Numbered from the stretch's first letter, positions 33,687-44,894 are shown. The stretch is DNA of 64,000 nt from Thermosipho africanus Ob7 (GCF_003351105.1 NZ_NKRG01000005.1:124001-188000); one strand, 5' to 3'. A program made the numbers and translations. The notes: generated from the sequence alone by a model not told the origin.

Positions 33687-35420
33687 TCACTCACCTAAAT
33701 AAACAACTATTTCTTCATTAAAACTTCCTGGCTCTGGAAACTGTTTTTTTACATACAACCCTTTTCCAACAATTTTTATTTTAAAATATTTTTCTAAAGC
33801 AAATACTTGCCTAATATTCCATCCTACAATATTAGGAACCAAACCAGGTGTTACATAAATCATTCTATTATCTTTTGAATAATATTTCTTTAATTTTAAA
33901 ACTACTTGTTTAAATATTGGAGCTGCCACATAACTTGAAAGTGAATATCCCTCAGGATTTGTAACCCAAACTAAAGCAGTATAATCTATGTTATTTAAAG
34001 AAAAATTACCCTCAAATGTCATAATATAACTCCCTTCTTTACCTGGAATTTCGCTTGTACCGGTCTTACCATAAATATCCATTCCAGGAATTTTTGCAAA
34101 AATTCCTGTACCATTTTCTACAACTTCTTTCAAAAAATTTTTCATCTTATTAGCTGTATTAGTAGACATTACTCTGTATTTTTTAGGAATACCATTTTCA
34201 ATTAATGTTGGTTTTATTAATATACCATCATTAAAAATACTATTAAATGCTGTTATTAATTGTAATGGAGTTACTCCAATTGAATATCCTATTGGTAAAT
34301 ATGCCCATTCAATTTTTGACCATTTATCTGGAGAATTTAAAACTCCCTCAATTTCATTCGGTAGCTCAATACCAGTTTGTTCACCAAAACCAAAAGTTTT
34401 AAAAATATTATATAAAGTTTCATAATTGTATTCTTCGATTATTTTTTTAGAAGTTGAAACTGCGACAACATTACATGACTCTAAAATTGCTTCTTTCAAA
34501 TCTATCAAACCATGAGGGTGGATATCATTAATCTTTATATCTAACTCACTATCTGGATAAATATAACCTTTGCAAACAAATGTTGAATCCTCAGTAATAA
34601 CACCAAGATCTAGTGCAGCTGAATAAAACATTGGTTTCATTGCTGAACCTGGTTCAATGTATCCCATAAAATAATCAGGCCAATTATTTGTCGTTACTAA
34701 AGCTCTTATTTTACCAGTCTTTGTTTCCATTAAAATTATTCCTACATTCTCTGCATGATAATTAATTTTTGAATCAAATGCTAACTCATACAATATTTTT
34801 TGTATATTCGTGTCTATTGATAAAACAAGAGTTTCACCATTAATTGGTGGAATATATTGAATTATTGATGCTTCTTTTGTAACACCACCTGAAACTTTTA
34901 AATTAATCTCACCATCTTGCTTCTTTGATAATTTCTCATTAAAAGACTTTTCTACACCATTTACACCGTTGCCGTCTCTGACTATTCCTATTATCTGTTC
35001 TAACCCAAAATTTTCCAATCGCAGTCTTTTTTCATTTATACTAATATTAACAAACTTTCTTAATTCAACAGGTATTTTTTGTTTCAATACATTTATATCA
35101 AAAGATTCTCCTAATTTAACAAATCTTTTATTAAAGTCTATTTTAACATTAAATCGACTTTCAAGAAGCTTTATATCTAAATCATAAGAAGGATTATACA
35201 GTCTTTTAAAAAAATCAACATCAAAATATGCAACATAGAACGGAAGACTAGTTGCAAGAAGTTGGTTATTACAATCATAAATTTTACCTCTCAATGAAGG
35301 TATTTTTTCATAAACTATAGTGTTTTCTTCAATCTTATTAATCTCAAAAAGTTTAACTATCTCAACAAAAATTAAAATAACAAATATAAAATACAAGAAT
35401 ATTACTCGCGGATTTTTCAT
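33687..35420 (-). CDS. ftsI: Penicillin-binding protein, division-specific transpeptidase
   Basis: A 577-aa class B penicillin-binding protein. An N-terminal membrane anchor (FLYFIFVILIFVEIVKLF) is followed by the dimerisation domain, the SxxK motif in EPGSAMKPMFYSAALDLG (about residue 257), SxN in LESCNVVAVSTSKK (about 316) and KTG in DIYGKTGTSEIPG (about 452). The last 60 residues (PNIVGWNIRQVFALEKYFKI) form a PASTA domain. It cross-links septal peptidoglycan (known). It follows the ftsL-like gene by four bases, in the dcw gene order rsmH-ftsL-ftsI. Confidence 0.88.
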   Translation of the reverse strand: MKNPRVIFLYFIFVILIFVEIVKLFEINKIEENTIVYEKIPSLRGKIYDCNNQLLATSLPFYVAYFDVDFFKRLYNPSYDLDIKLLESRFNVKIDFNKRFVKLGESFDINVLKQKIPVELRKFVNISINEKRLRLENFGLEQIIGIVRDGNGVNGVEKSFNEKLSKKQDGEINLKVSGGVTKEASIIQYIPPINGETLVLSIDTNIQKILYELAFDSKINYHAENVGIILMETKTGKIRALVTTNNWPDYFMGYIEPGSAMKPMFYSAALDLGVITEDSTFVCKGYIYPDSELDIKINDIHPHGLIDLKEAILESCNVVAVSTSKKIIEEYNYETLYNIFKTFGFGEQTGIELPNEIEGVLNSPDKWSKIEWAYLPIGYSIGVTPLQLITAFNSIFNDGILIKPTLIENGIPKKYRVMSTNTANKMKNFLKEVVENGTGIFAKIPGMDIYGKTGTSEIPGKEGSYIMTFEGNFSLNNIDYTALVWVTNPEGYSLSSYVAAPIFKQVVLKLKKYYSKDNRMIYVTPGLVPNIVGWNIRQVFALEKYFKIKIVGKGLYVKKQFPEPGSFNEEIVVYLGE

Positions 35421-35424
35421 ATAA

Positions 35425-35697
35425 TTATCTTATGTTTTCAAGTCCAATTGTAAGTGATTCAATCGATTTATTGAGGTTAATTAATTTAGTGTTTAACTCA
35501 ACTAATTCTCTCTGATATGCTTCTTTTTGTGTTTGGATTTCCACATTAAGGGTGGAAAAATGAACAACAACATAAACTATCGTAAAAATAAGCAATGCTG
35601 GGATAGCTACTAGAAAAAACTTTTTTAAAAGTTCTAATACGGATAACTTTGATAACTTTTCTACTCTGCTCCGCTTCGCTTGAACACTAATTGCCAT
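35425..35697 (-). CDS. ftsL: FtsL-like division protein
   Basis: A 90-aa bitopic protein: a basic cytoplasmic start (QAKRSRVEKLSKLS), one membrane helix (FFLVAIPALLIFTIVYVVVH), then a coiled coil (KEAYQRELVELNTKLINLNK). It sits exactly where ftsL lies in dcw clusters, between rsmH and ftsI. FtsL proteins are poorly conserved, so the call rests on topology and position. GGGGGAGGG precedes the ATG. Confidence 0.7.
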   Translation of the reverse strand: MAISVQAKRSRVEKLSKLSVLELLKKFFLVAIPALLIFTIVYVVVHFSTLNVEIQTQKEAYQRELVELNTKLINLNKSIESLTIGLENIR

Positions 35698-35711
35698 AAA
35701 AATCCCTCCCC

Positions 35712-36605
<894 letters not shown>

Positions 36606-36670
36606 CTAAAATAACTCATTATCTACTATAACATTTAAATATTCTTTTTCAAAATTAAAATAAAAAAAAA

Positions 36671-36713
36671 ACGAGCAGCTTTTAAACTTTTATTCACAAG
36701 CCTTGCTGCTCGT
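36671..36713 (-). terminator. Terminator of the purine-catabolism operon
   Basis: ACGAGCAGC and GCTGCTCGT (9 bp) enclose a 25-nt loop, followed on the minus strand by TTTTTTTTTTA. It lies 39 bp beyond the amidohydrolase stop. Confidence 0.7.
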
Positions 36714-36751
36714 TTCTAATTTAATAACAAAAGTATACATTTATATTACAA

Positions 36752-38140
36752 TTAAATTTCTAATAAAATTCCTGCCTTTTTCAACAATTTTTTTGAGATC
36801 ATATTATGTTTTTCTAAAAAGTCAGAAATCTCAAAGCTCGTAAATTCACCATTAAATATTTTCATTTCTCCATTAATTACAGATAAATCAACCTGTTTTG
36901 GGTCACAAAGCAATATAGAATTTATTGGATTATGTAAACCTCCAGCAAATTCAACCTTATCTAACTTAAAACCTATAAAATCTGCGGCCATTTCTGGTGC
37001 TATTTTTCCAATATAATCATCCATTTTTAAAACACTTGCTCCACCTATTGTTGCCATTCTTAAAACTTCCCTAACAGTTAAAGCATTGGCTCCATATTTT
37101 GCTCTCTGGAGTAATAGTGCATTTCTTGCTTCCATTATCATGTTATTTGTATCATTACTTGCACTACCATCCACAGCAATTCCTATTCTGATTTTATTCT
37201 TTAACTCAGTTACTGGAGCAATTCCAGAGCCTAACCTCATATTTGAAGAAGGACAATGTGCCATTCCAACATCATTTTTTGAAAGTTTTTCCATATCTTC
37301 TTTACTCAACCAAACCATGTGAGCAAACCACACTTTATTGTTAAGCCAACCAAGTTCCTCCATATAATCTACGGGCCTTTTCCCAAATTTTTCAAGACAA
37401 TATTCTTCTTCATCTCTTGTTTCAGCAAGGTGTGTATGAAGTAAAACATCATATTTATCAGCAATTTTTACAGTCTCTTTCATCAAGTATGGTGTCACCG
37501 AAAACGGCGAACAAGGCGCAAGCGCAACTCTAAGCATAGAATATTTGCTTGGATCATGATATTTTTCTATAACTCTAACACTTTCTTGCAATATTTCATC
37601 GTCAGTTTGAACAACACTATCTGGAGGAAGACCTCCGTTTTTTCTACTAAGCGACATACTTCCTCTTGTAGGATGAAACCTTACACCTATCAATTTTGCA
37701 GCTTCGATTTCTGCATCAAAAAGCTTGTTATTTCCATAAGGGTAAAGATAAAGATGATCAGTTGTTGCTGTAACACCAGTTTTAATCATTTCATAGAGTG
37801 CTATTAAACTACTTATATAAATTGCCTCTTCATCTATGAATTTCCATATTTCGTAGTGAAAAACAAGCCAATCAAAAAGTTTTTTGTCTGCAGCAAGTCC
37901 TCTAGTAAGTGATTGAAACATATGATGATGTGTATTTACAAAACCAGGAATAACCATATATCCATCTAAATCATATACTTTATCTGCTTCAATATTCTCC
38001 CAATTTCTTCCAACCTCTCTAATTACATTATCTTCCACTAAAATATAACCATTCTCAATATCTCCAATTTTTTCATCAAATGTGTAAATATAAGATATAT
38101 TTTTAAATAATTTTCTCACATTATCACCTTCAATCTTCAA
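36752..38140 (-). CDS. Amidohydrolase, 8-oxoguanine-deaminase-like
   Basis: A 462-aa Atz/Trz-type metal-dependent deaminase. VNTHHHMFQSLTRGLAADKK, KLFDWL, HTHLAETRDEEEYC, NDVGMAHCPSSNMRLGSG and IGIAVDGSASNDTNNM provide the metal ligands and active-site order of the 8-oxoguanine deaminase/SsnA branch. A purine substrate fits the operon (adenine deaminase, xanthine-dehydrogenase-type subunit). Its start overlaps the PLP-enzyme gene by 11 bp. Guanine or another aminated purine could also be the substrate. Confidence 0.75.
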   Translation of the reverse strand: MKIEGDNVRKLFKNISYIYTFDEKIGDIENGYILVEDNVIREVGRNWENIEADKVYDLDGYMVIPGFVNTHHHMFQSLTRGLAADKKLFDWLVFHYEIWKFIDEEAIYISSLIALYEMIKTGVTATTDHLYLYPYGNNKLFDAEIEAAKLIGVRFHPTRGSMSLSRKNGGLPPDSVVQTDDEILQESVRVIEKYHDPSKYSMLRVALAPCSPFSVTPYLMKETVKIADKYDVLLHTHLAETRDEEEYCLEKFGKRPVDYMEELGWLNNKVWFAHMVWLSKEDMEKLSKNDVGMAHCPSSNMRLGSGIAPVTELKNKIRIGIAVDGSASNDTNNMIMEARNALLLQRAKYGANALTVREVLRMATIGGASVLKMDDYIGKIAPEMAADFIGFKLDKVEFAGGLHNPINSILLCDPKQVDLSVINGEMKIFNGEFTSFEISDFLEKHNMISKKLLKKAGILLEI

Positions 38141-39548
38141 AATATATTTTCATAAGTTCATCATAATGTTTGTTTCTATATTCAAGTATTTTTTCATTGA
38201 CTTCATAAACTTTTTCTTGTTGCTTAATCCAATAACTCTGATCCTTCTGTGCATTTAACTCTTCTACAGTTTTTCCTTGCTGCTCAACCCAGGTATAATA
38301 TTTTAAATTATGCCATCTTTCTCTAGAATATTTATCACCTTCAAAAACCCAAGAAGGCTCTTTATATAATAAAATTCTTTCAGTTCGTGCTTTAGCTTCT
38401 GCTCTATCAAGTTTTCCAAACTTTTCCTCTAAATCTTTCATAACCGAATAATACCTCTCAATTGAATCAGTTGCAACTATAAAAATATTATCATCAGATG
38501 TAAAGTTATAATACTTTGCTATTTTTATTGCTCCAATTAAGTTAGCAACTCCTGATATCCCAAATTTATCTGATATAAAATCAACCATATCCTTTGGAGC
38601 AAATTCTTTCAAAAATTCAATTCCCACTGGATCGCTTAAAACCTGTAGCATTTTCTTTGATTCCATATCATCAACCAAAACAACTGCATCATTATTCATA
38701 ACATTATGAATCCATGTAACATGCTTATCTCCAATACCTTGAATATCATGTCCACCATATCCATTAAGAGAAATCGTTGGACATTGTAATGGCTCAACAG
38801 CGACTACTTTAGCTTCTGAAAATTCTTGTTTTACTCTATCACCAGATGCTATCGTTCCAGCAGAACCTACACCTAAAACAACTGCCGAAATTCTAGAATT
38901 TCCAATTTTTTTATTTTTTACTAATTCAATCATTGTATTTCCTGTAACATAGTAATGGAATCTATAATTGCCAAACTCTTCAAATTGGTTTAATATTCTT
39001 ACGTGTTCAGGATCTTTATTATATAGTTCTTTTGATTTGTCATATATTTCTTTAACATTTGATTCACAACCAGGCGTTGCAATAACCTCAGCACCATATT
39101 TTTTAATAATTTCAAATCTTTCTTTACTCATAAGTTCTGGAAGTAAAACAATAGATCTATAATTCATTCTAGATGAAACCCATGCTCCTCCAATTCCATA
39201 ATTCCCGGTTGATGGCCAAATTAATGTATGTTTCAATGGATCCACTTCTCCATAAACGGTTTTTTCTGCCAACACTGAGTATGTTGCACCCACTTTATGA
39301 CTTCCTGACGGAAATTCTTTTGCATATAAAACAATTATATTAGCATCAACTCCTGTAATCTCTTTTGGAACTTCAAAATAATAAATTTCATTATTTTCAT
39401 CTTTCCAAGTAATATTAAACAAGTTAATTGGATGAAGTGGGTCTTTTTTCTTCATTTCAATAGCTCTTTTCCTAATTTTTGGATCAATCTTTTCTGGATT
39501 AAGCATTTCTTCAAAAGTTGGTCCAATAACAGGGACTTTGCTTTTCAT
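38130..39548 (-). CDS. Fold-type II PLP-dependent lyase/synthase in the purine operon
   Basis: A 472-aa enzyme of the tryptophan synthase beta/cysteine synthase fold. The Schiff-base lysine is in FPSGSHKVGATYSV; WPSTGNYGIGGAWVSSRM and VVLGVGSAGTIASGDRVK hold the substrate loop and the phosphate-binding GxGxxGT. In other bacteria a diaminopropionate ammonia-lyase-type PLP gene accompanies xdh/ssnA-like purine genes (known), but this protein is longer and I cannot assign that activity. Overlaps xdh by four bases and the amidohydrolase by 11. Confidence 0.7.
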   Translation of the reverse strand: MKSKVPVIGPTFEEMLNPEKIDPKIRKRAIEMKKKDPLHPINLFNITWKDENNEIYYFEVPKEITGVDANIIVLYAKEFPSGSHKVGATYSVLAEKTVYGEVDPLKHTLIWPSTGNYGIGGAWVSSRMNYRSIVLLPELMSKERFEIIKKYGAEVIATPGCESNVKEIYDKSKELYNKDPEHVRILNQFEEFGNYRFHYYVTGNTMIELVKNKKIGNSRISAVVLGVGSAGTIASGDRVKQEFSEAKVVAVEPLQCPTISLNGYGGHDIQGIGDKHVTWIHNVMNNDAVVLVDDMESKKMLQVLSDPVGIEFLKEFAPKDMVDFISDKFGISGVANLIGAIKIAKYYNFTSDDNIFIVATDSIERYYSVMKDLEEKFGKLDRAEAKARTERILLYKEPSWVFEGDKYSRERWHNLKYYTWVEQQGKTVEELNAQKDQSYWIKQQEKVYEVNEKILEYRNKHYDELMKIYFED

Positions 39549-41827
39549 AATTTTCCCTCCTTAGTATTTTTTACTATTTCTTCTAAAGAAACAGGTATCT
39601 TATTTAAAAAAACCCCTATAGCATTAGAAACTGCGTTTAAAACTGAAGGTGGTGAACTCATTAACGATGGTTCACCCAATCCTTTAGCGCCGAATGGTCC
39701 CTCTGAAAATTCTTCTTCCACAAAATAAACATGAATTTCTTCAGGAATGTCTTTAATAGTTGGAATCAAATAATTATTAAAATTAGTAGTAAGGATTTTT
39801 CCATTATTTTGCTTGATTTCTTCCATAATAGCGTACCCCATGCCTTGAATTACCCCGCCATGGACCTGACCAACGGCACCTTCAAAGTTTATAACTTTTC
39901 CAATATCATGACAAACCCATGCCTTTTTCAATGCTATTTTTCCAGTTAAAAAATCAACTTCCACAAGAGAAAGTTGCGTTGCAAAACTATATGTTATATA
40001 CGCCTCACCAATTCCGTTTTCGTGATCAAAATGTAATTTTGGAGATTTATACCATCCAACCTCAGACAACTTAACGTTATTATCATTACATAACTTTGCA
40101 ATTTCTTCAAAAGAAAATACTTTTTCTCTAATAAACACTTTCCCGTCTAAAAAAATAATTTCATTTTTGCCAACACCAAAATAAGAAGCTAAAAATCCAA
40201 CTATGTTCTCTTTTAATTTCTCAGTTGCTATCTTTAAAGCATTACCACTAAAGAATGTAGTCCTTGAAGCTACAGTCGGCCCACTATCTTGAATAAACAA
40301 TGTCTCAGGTTGTAAAACTCTAATTTTTGAAATATCTTGTCCCAATATTTCCGATACTATTATCGCCATTGTAGTTTTTGCACCTTGCCCCATTTCGGTA
40401 TTACCTATCATTACATTAATAGTACCATCTGATTGAACATTAATCGTTGCAGTAGCGCCATCAAGATGTTGACCGCCAGCTCCTAAACTTACACCATAAA
40501 AAATATGAGACCAACCTAATCCTAGTTTTTTAAACGTAGAATTTTTATTATACTCTAAAACTTCTTTCTTTAAAAATTCATAATTTGATGCCTTATAAAC
40601 TTTTTCTAAAGTTTTTTTTGCCCCAACTGATTGAGTTAGTACATGTCCGGTTGATGTCTCCTTATTTCTATCAAGTGCATTTCTCATTCTTATTTCATAC
40701 GGATCAATATTTAACTTTTTTGCCGCGCGATCCATTATCGATTCAATTGCTACTAAAACTTGAGGTGAACCAAAGCCTCTAAAAGCTCCACAAGGAACTT
40801 TATTTGTATATACTCCATATACATCAACACTTACGTTTTTTACCGAATAAGCTCCACTTGCATGTACCATTGTTCTATACATAACTATCGGTGAAAGAGT
40901 TGAATAAGCTCCCATATCTAAATAAACTTTTGTCTTAATTCCCAAAATTTTTCCATCTTTTGCAAATGCAACTTTATAATATGATTTACTAGGATGTCTT
41001 TTACTTGTTTCTTTAATATCCATTTCTCTTGTATAGATTAATTTTACAGGTCTTTTTGTAATATATGATAAAAGAGCAGCCTTTGATGCTATGTATGATG
41101 GAACATCTTCTTTTCCGCCAAATCCTCCACCAGTTTCAGTCTGTATTACATTTAATCTATTTAATTCTATTCCTAATATTTTTGCTACGTCTTTTTGAAC
41201 ATAAAATGGACATTGCGCACTAACATAAATTTCCATTACCCCTCTTGGAGTATAATTTGCAACAACTCCTTGTGTTTCTAAATATGCATGTTCTTGATAC
41301 CCCGTTTCAAAATTTTCTTCTATAATAAGATCAGCTTTTGAAAAAGCATCATCAACATTTCCTCTTCTAATTTTTCTATGAAAACCAATATTTGATTTCC
41401 CATTAACAATTATTTTATCCTGTATTGCTTCATCAATCGACAAAACAGGTGGCAACTCCTCAATTTCTACTTTTATTAATTTTCTAGCTTCTTCAATTGC
41501 ATTCATAGATTCAGCAGCAATCAGTGCTAAAACATCTCCTTCAAACCTAATTTTTTCCCCTACAGGAACAAGAAAATTCATATCATCTATAACATGGCCA
41601 AATTTATTAACTCCTGGAACATCTTTGTATGTTGCTATATATACTACTCCGGGAACTTTCTTTGCTTCCGAAATATCTATATTTTTCAATATTCCATGTG
41701 GAACATTAGCATAAACTACTCCTGCATATAACATATTTTCAAAATAATAATCTGCTACGTATTTTGAGGTTCCATAGGCTTTTTCTAATCCATCAATTCT
41801 CTTTACTTTCTTTCCAATTACATTCAT
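39545..41827 (-). CDS. Xanthine-dehydrogenase-family molybdenum-binding subunit
   Basis: A 760-aa molybdopterin-binding subunit. IGKKVKRIDGLEKAYGTSKY opens the family, TETGGGFGGKEDVPSYIASK is the molybdopterin loop, GAFRGFGSPQVLVAIES and GNTEMGQGAKTTMAIIVSE follow, and FGAKGLGEPSLMSSPPSVLN contains the catalytic Glu. It hydroxylates a purine (hypoxanthine or xanthine), passing electrons to FeS and FAD subunits (known). Neither of those subunits is encoded here, so they must be elsewhere, or an unusual electron acceptor is used. Confidence 0.85.
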   Translation of the reverse strand: MNVIGKKVKRIDGLEKAYGTSKYVADYYFENMLYAGVVYANVPHGILKNIDISEAKKVPGVVYIATYKDVPGVNKFGHVIDDMNFLVPVGEKIRFEGDVLALIAAESMNAIEEARKLIKVEIEELPPVLSIDEAIQDKIIVNGKSNIGFHRKIRRGNVDDAFSKADLIIEENFETGYQEHAYLETQGVVANYTPRGVMEIYVSAQCPFYVQKDVAKILGIELNRLNVIQTETGGGFGGKEDVPSYIASKAALLSYITKRPVKLIYTREMDIKETSKRHPSKSYYKVAFAKDGKILGIKTKVYLDMGAYSTLSPIVMYRTMVHASGAYSVKNVSVDVYGVYTNKVPCGAFRGFGSPQVLVAIESIMDRAAKKLNIDPYEIRMRNALDRNKETSTGHVLTQSVGAKKTLEKVYKASNYEFLKKEVLEYNKNSTFKKLGLGWSHIFYGVSLGAGGQHLDGATATINVQSDGTINVMIGNTEMGQGAKTTMAIIVSEILGQDISKIRVLQPETLFIQDSGPTVASRTTFFSGNALKIATEKLKENIVGFLASYFGVGKNEIIFLDGKVFIREKVFSFEEIAKLCNDNNVKLSEVGWYKSPKLHFDHENGIGEAYITYSFATQLSLVEVDFLTGKIALKKAWVCHDIGKVINFEGAVGQVHGGVIQGMGYAIMEEIKQNNGKILTTNFNNYLIPTIKDIPEEIHVYFVEEEFSEGPFGAKGLGEPSLMSSPPSVLNAVSNAIGVFLNKIPVSLEEIVKNTKEGKL

Positions 41828-41830
41828 AAA

Positions 41831-43555
41831 TTACACCTCCACAAATAAATCAACTATTTTCTGTTTTTCAACATCAATTAATCCTTTATCTGTAATCTTT
41901 AATTTTGGTATTACAGCAAGTTGTAAAAAGTGTATTTGCATTAGAATATCACTATTTACACCAATTTCTACTAAAGAATTTTTTAATTTTCTTAATTCTT
42001 CAACTACAAAGCCATAGTTTTTGTCTGACATTAATCCAGCTATCGGAAGCGACAAAGAAGCTATAAGCTTTTTATTTTTTACAACAACAATTCCTCCATT
42101 CAACTCTTTTATTCTACTTATTGCATAATTCATATCCTCATCATTTGTCCCAACAACAGTTAAATTATGAGAATCATGACCAATTGTAGTTGCAACTGCT
42201 CCATTTTTAATTGAAAGTCCATGAACAAAACCAATTGAATAACCACTTGCTTTATGCCTATCAAAAACTGCTATTTTTATAATATCTCTATCAATATCTG
42301 AAACCACGTAACCTTTTTCAACATTTGGTTCAACTATTAGCTCATCTGTTAAGAGAGTCCCAGATTTTACAGATATCACACGTATTTTTCTATTCCTATT
42401 TTTAATACTTAAAGAGTAGTTTTTTACAATATTTATTTTGCCTAATGTGTTTGGAATATTACGAATTATGCTTTCAACATTCATATTAATCCTTTTATCT
42501 TCAACTACAATCTTTGAATCTTTAATAACAAACTTAATATTAAAATCTTTCAAATTATCAATAAAAACAATATCAGCTTTATAACCAGGTGAAATTGCAC
42601 CCATACTTCTCAAATTAAAATATTTAGCAGTATTAATTGTTGCCATCCTAATTGCAATTATTGGATCAATTCCACTATCAATTGCACTTTTAATAATTCC
42701 ATTTATATGACCTCTCTCAATTATGTCATTTGGGTCTCTATCATCAGTACAAAAAGAGAAGAAAAAGTGGTTCATTTCATTTACTGCTGGAAGTAATGCA
42801 TTCAGGTTTCTGGCTGCCGTCCCTTCTCTAATAAATATTTGCATTCCTTTTGAAAGTTTTTCTAATGCTTCTTCCTTTGTTTCACATTCATGGTCAGATC
42901 GAACAAAAGCATCAATATATGCATTTAATTCTTTTCCCGTCAATCCTGGTGCATGACCATCAATCTTTTTATATTTATGTCTTAATATCTCAATTTTTGT
43001 AATTAAATCTCTATCACAATCTAAAACACCAGGATAATTCATAACTTCTCCTAAAGCGATAATTCTAAACGGATATTTTTCAACTAAGCTTACCATATCT
43101 TCAGCACCAAGTGTTGCTCCTGATGTTTCAAGATTTGTTGCTGGCACTGCAGATGGAATTGCAAAATAGACATTCAACGGTATACCTTCAGTTGACTTAA
43201 TCATGTATTCAATACCTTCTACTCCTAAAACATTTGCAATTTCATGTGGATCAGCAATAATAGTTGTTGTACCAAAAGGAAGGATTAGTTTGGCAAACTC
43301 AGTAGGTGAAAGCATAGAACTTTCAATATGAACATGAGCATCTATAAGTCCTGGAATTGCAAATAGACCTTTTGCATCAATAACTTCCTTTCCAACTTTA
43401 TAATCATCTCCAATTCCTGCAATTCTTTTTTTATAAAGAGCAATATTAGTTTTTTCAATTTTTCCAGTAAAAACATTTACAAGATTAACATTCTTTATTA
43501 ATACATCAGGCATTTTTTTCCCTAAAGCAACAGGAACAATTTCATAAATTTTCAT
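41831..43555 (-). CDS. ade: Adenine deaminase
   Basis: A 574-aa metal-dependent hydrolase. GLIDAHVHIESSMLSPTEFA and PHEIANVLGVEGIEYM, GEVMNYPGV, DGHAPGLTGKELNAY, FCTDDRDPNDII are the metal and substrate motifs; the C-terminal part (TIGHDSHNLTVVGTND, NGGIVVVKN) is the typical adenine-deaminase extension. It converts adenine to hypoxanthine and ammonia (known). AAGGAGGG precedes the ATG. First gene of the operon; its product hypoxanthine would feed the next gene. Confidence 0.9.
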   Translation of the reverse strand: MKIYEIVPVALGKKMPDVLIKNVNLVNVFTGKIEKTNIALYKKRIAGIGDDYKVGKEVIDAKGLFAIPGLIDAHVHIESSMLSPTEFAKLILPFGTTTIIADPHEIANVLGVEGIEYMIKSTEGIPLNVYFAIPSAVPATNLETSGATLGAEDMVSLVEKYPFRIIALGEVMNYPGVLDCDRDLITKIEILRHKYKKIDGHAPGLTGKELNAYIDAFVRSDHECETKEEALEKLSKGMQIFIREGTAARNLNALLPAVNEMNHFFFSFCTDDRDPNDIIERGHINGIIKSAIDSGIDPIIAIRMATINTAKYFNLRSMGAISPGYKADIVFIDNLKDFNIKFVIKDSKIVVEDKRINMNVESIIRNIPNTLGKINIVKNYSLSIKNRNRKIRVISVKSGTLLTDELIVEPNVEKGYVVSDIDRDIIKIAVFDRHKASGYSIGFVHGLSIKNGAVATTIGHDSHNLTVVGTNDEDMNYAISRIKELNGGIVVVKNKKLIASLSLPIAGLMSDKNYGFVVEELRKLKNSLVEIGVNSDILMQIHFLQLAVIPKLKITDKGLIDVEKQKIVDLFVEV

Positions 43556-43587
43556 TATATCCCTCCTTCTTTTTAGGAAGATTATAT

Positions 43588-43624
43588 AAAAAAATCACCC
43601 TTATAAAAAAGGGTGATTTTTTAT
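43588..43624 (-). terminator. Flagellin terminator
   Basis: AAAATCACCC and GGGTGATTTT enclose a 10-nt loop, with T runs on both sides. It lies 45 bp after the flagellin stop and 30 bp before the adenine deaminase gene. Confidence 0.8.
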
Positions 43625-43668
43625 CTTATTTAATAATAAATTCGTAAAATTATAAAATATTATCCTTT

Positions 43669-44835
43669 TTAACCTCTCAGTAACTGTAAAATATTTTGTG
43701 GAAGTGTATTTGCCTGAGCAAGCATAGCCATACCTGATTGAATTAATATCTGCTGTTTTGTAAAGAACATCATTTGCTTAGCCATATCAGCATCTCTTAT
43801 TCTACTTTCAGACGATGTTAGATTTTCTGATGAAACACCTAGATTAGCAATTGTATGTTCCAATCTGTTTTGCATTGCTCCTAATTTTGAGCGAATTCCA
43901 CTTACTTTATCAATTGCAGCATCTATTAAACTTATTACCCTTTCTGCTCCATCTTGCGAAGTAACATCAATTAAACTAGTGTTAAGTCCCAAATTTTTTG
44001 AATCAACAGCATCAATTCCGCCAATCATATTCGCACCCTCATTTGCACCAATCTGGAAAACCAAATAATCAGAACCAGTGTATTTCCCTTCAATTCTTGC
44101 AACCGCAGCATCAATAACTTCACCACTTGGTAATCCATTATAATTCGAAATTGATAAGACAGTTGAATCCCATCTTAGAGTAACACCACCTACTAGAACA
44201 TATCCTTGAGCAAAAGAAGTAACAATTGTGCTATAAACAGATGAAGTTGTTACTAAAGTTATTCTTACATCCAATGCACTTGTAGGTGAACCTCTAAATT
44301 GTCCAACTTCAACCAAATAAGTACCTTCTTTAGCATTTTGATTTAAAGTGTTAATTGTTAAATCTATTATTCCGCCATTTACAATATTTGCTTCCGCATT
44401 TGCTCTAAAACTTTCTAAATTTCCATTCAAAAGCTTTTTAGTATTAAATTCGGTTGAACGAGCAATTCTATCAATTTCTTGACGCAATTGTTCTATTTCA
44501 GCTTGAATATTTTCTCTATCAACATCAGTATTTGTATCACTTGCTGCTTGAACTGCAAGTTCCCTCATTCTCTGAAGTATTGAATGAACTTCATTCAATG
44601 CACCTTCTGCTGTCTGGATTAATGATATAGCATCTTGTGCATTCTTTCTTGCCATATCAAGTCCTTTAATTTGACCTCTCATCTTTTCACTTATTGCAAG
44701 TCCAGCTGCATCATCAGCTGCTCTGTTAATCCTTAATCCAGAAGATAATTTTTCCAACGTTTTTGACATATTTGAATTAGTTAATGAAATTTGCCTCCAA
44801 GCATTTAAAGCGCTTAAATTATGGTTTATTCTCAC
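43669..44835 (-). CDS. fliC: Flagellin
   Basis: A 388-aa flagellin. The conserved D0/D1 N-terminus is MRINHNLSALNAWRQISLTN with SSGLRINRAADDAAGLAISE, and the C-terminus ESRIRDADMAKQMMFFTKQQ with QANTLPQNILQLLRG. The GTG at 44835 is chosen because AGGAGGTG lies six bases upstream and gives the canonical MRINHN; the frame three codons longer starts inside that site. The variable D2/D3 domain is short (about residues 150-290). Exported through the flagellar type III apparatus and polymerised into the filament. Confidence 0.92.
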   Translation of the reverse strand: MRINHNLSALNAWRQISLTNSNMSKTLEKLSSGLRINRAADDAAGLAISEKMRGQIKGLDMARKNAQDAISLIQTAEGALNEVHSILQRMRELAVQAASDTNTDVDRENIQAEIEQLRQEIDRIARSTEFNTKKLLNGNLESFRANAEANIVNGGIIDLTINTLNQNAKEGTYLVEVGQFRGSPTSALDVRITLVTTSSVYSTIVTSFAQGYVLVGGVTLRWDSTVLSISNYNGLPSGEVIDAAVARIEGKYTGSDYLVFQIGANEGANMIGGIDAVDSKNLGLNTSLIDVTSQDGAERVISLIDAAIDKVSGIRSKLGAMQNRLEHTIANLGVSSENLTSSESRIRDADMAKQMMFFTKQQILIQSGMAMLAQANTLPQNILQLLRG

Positions 44836-44894
44836 TTTATACACCTCCTATTCTTTTTCTAACAAATTTTTCTTTATTAATTATTTTTTTCCTA

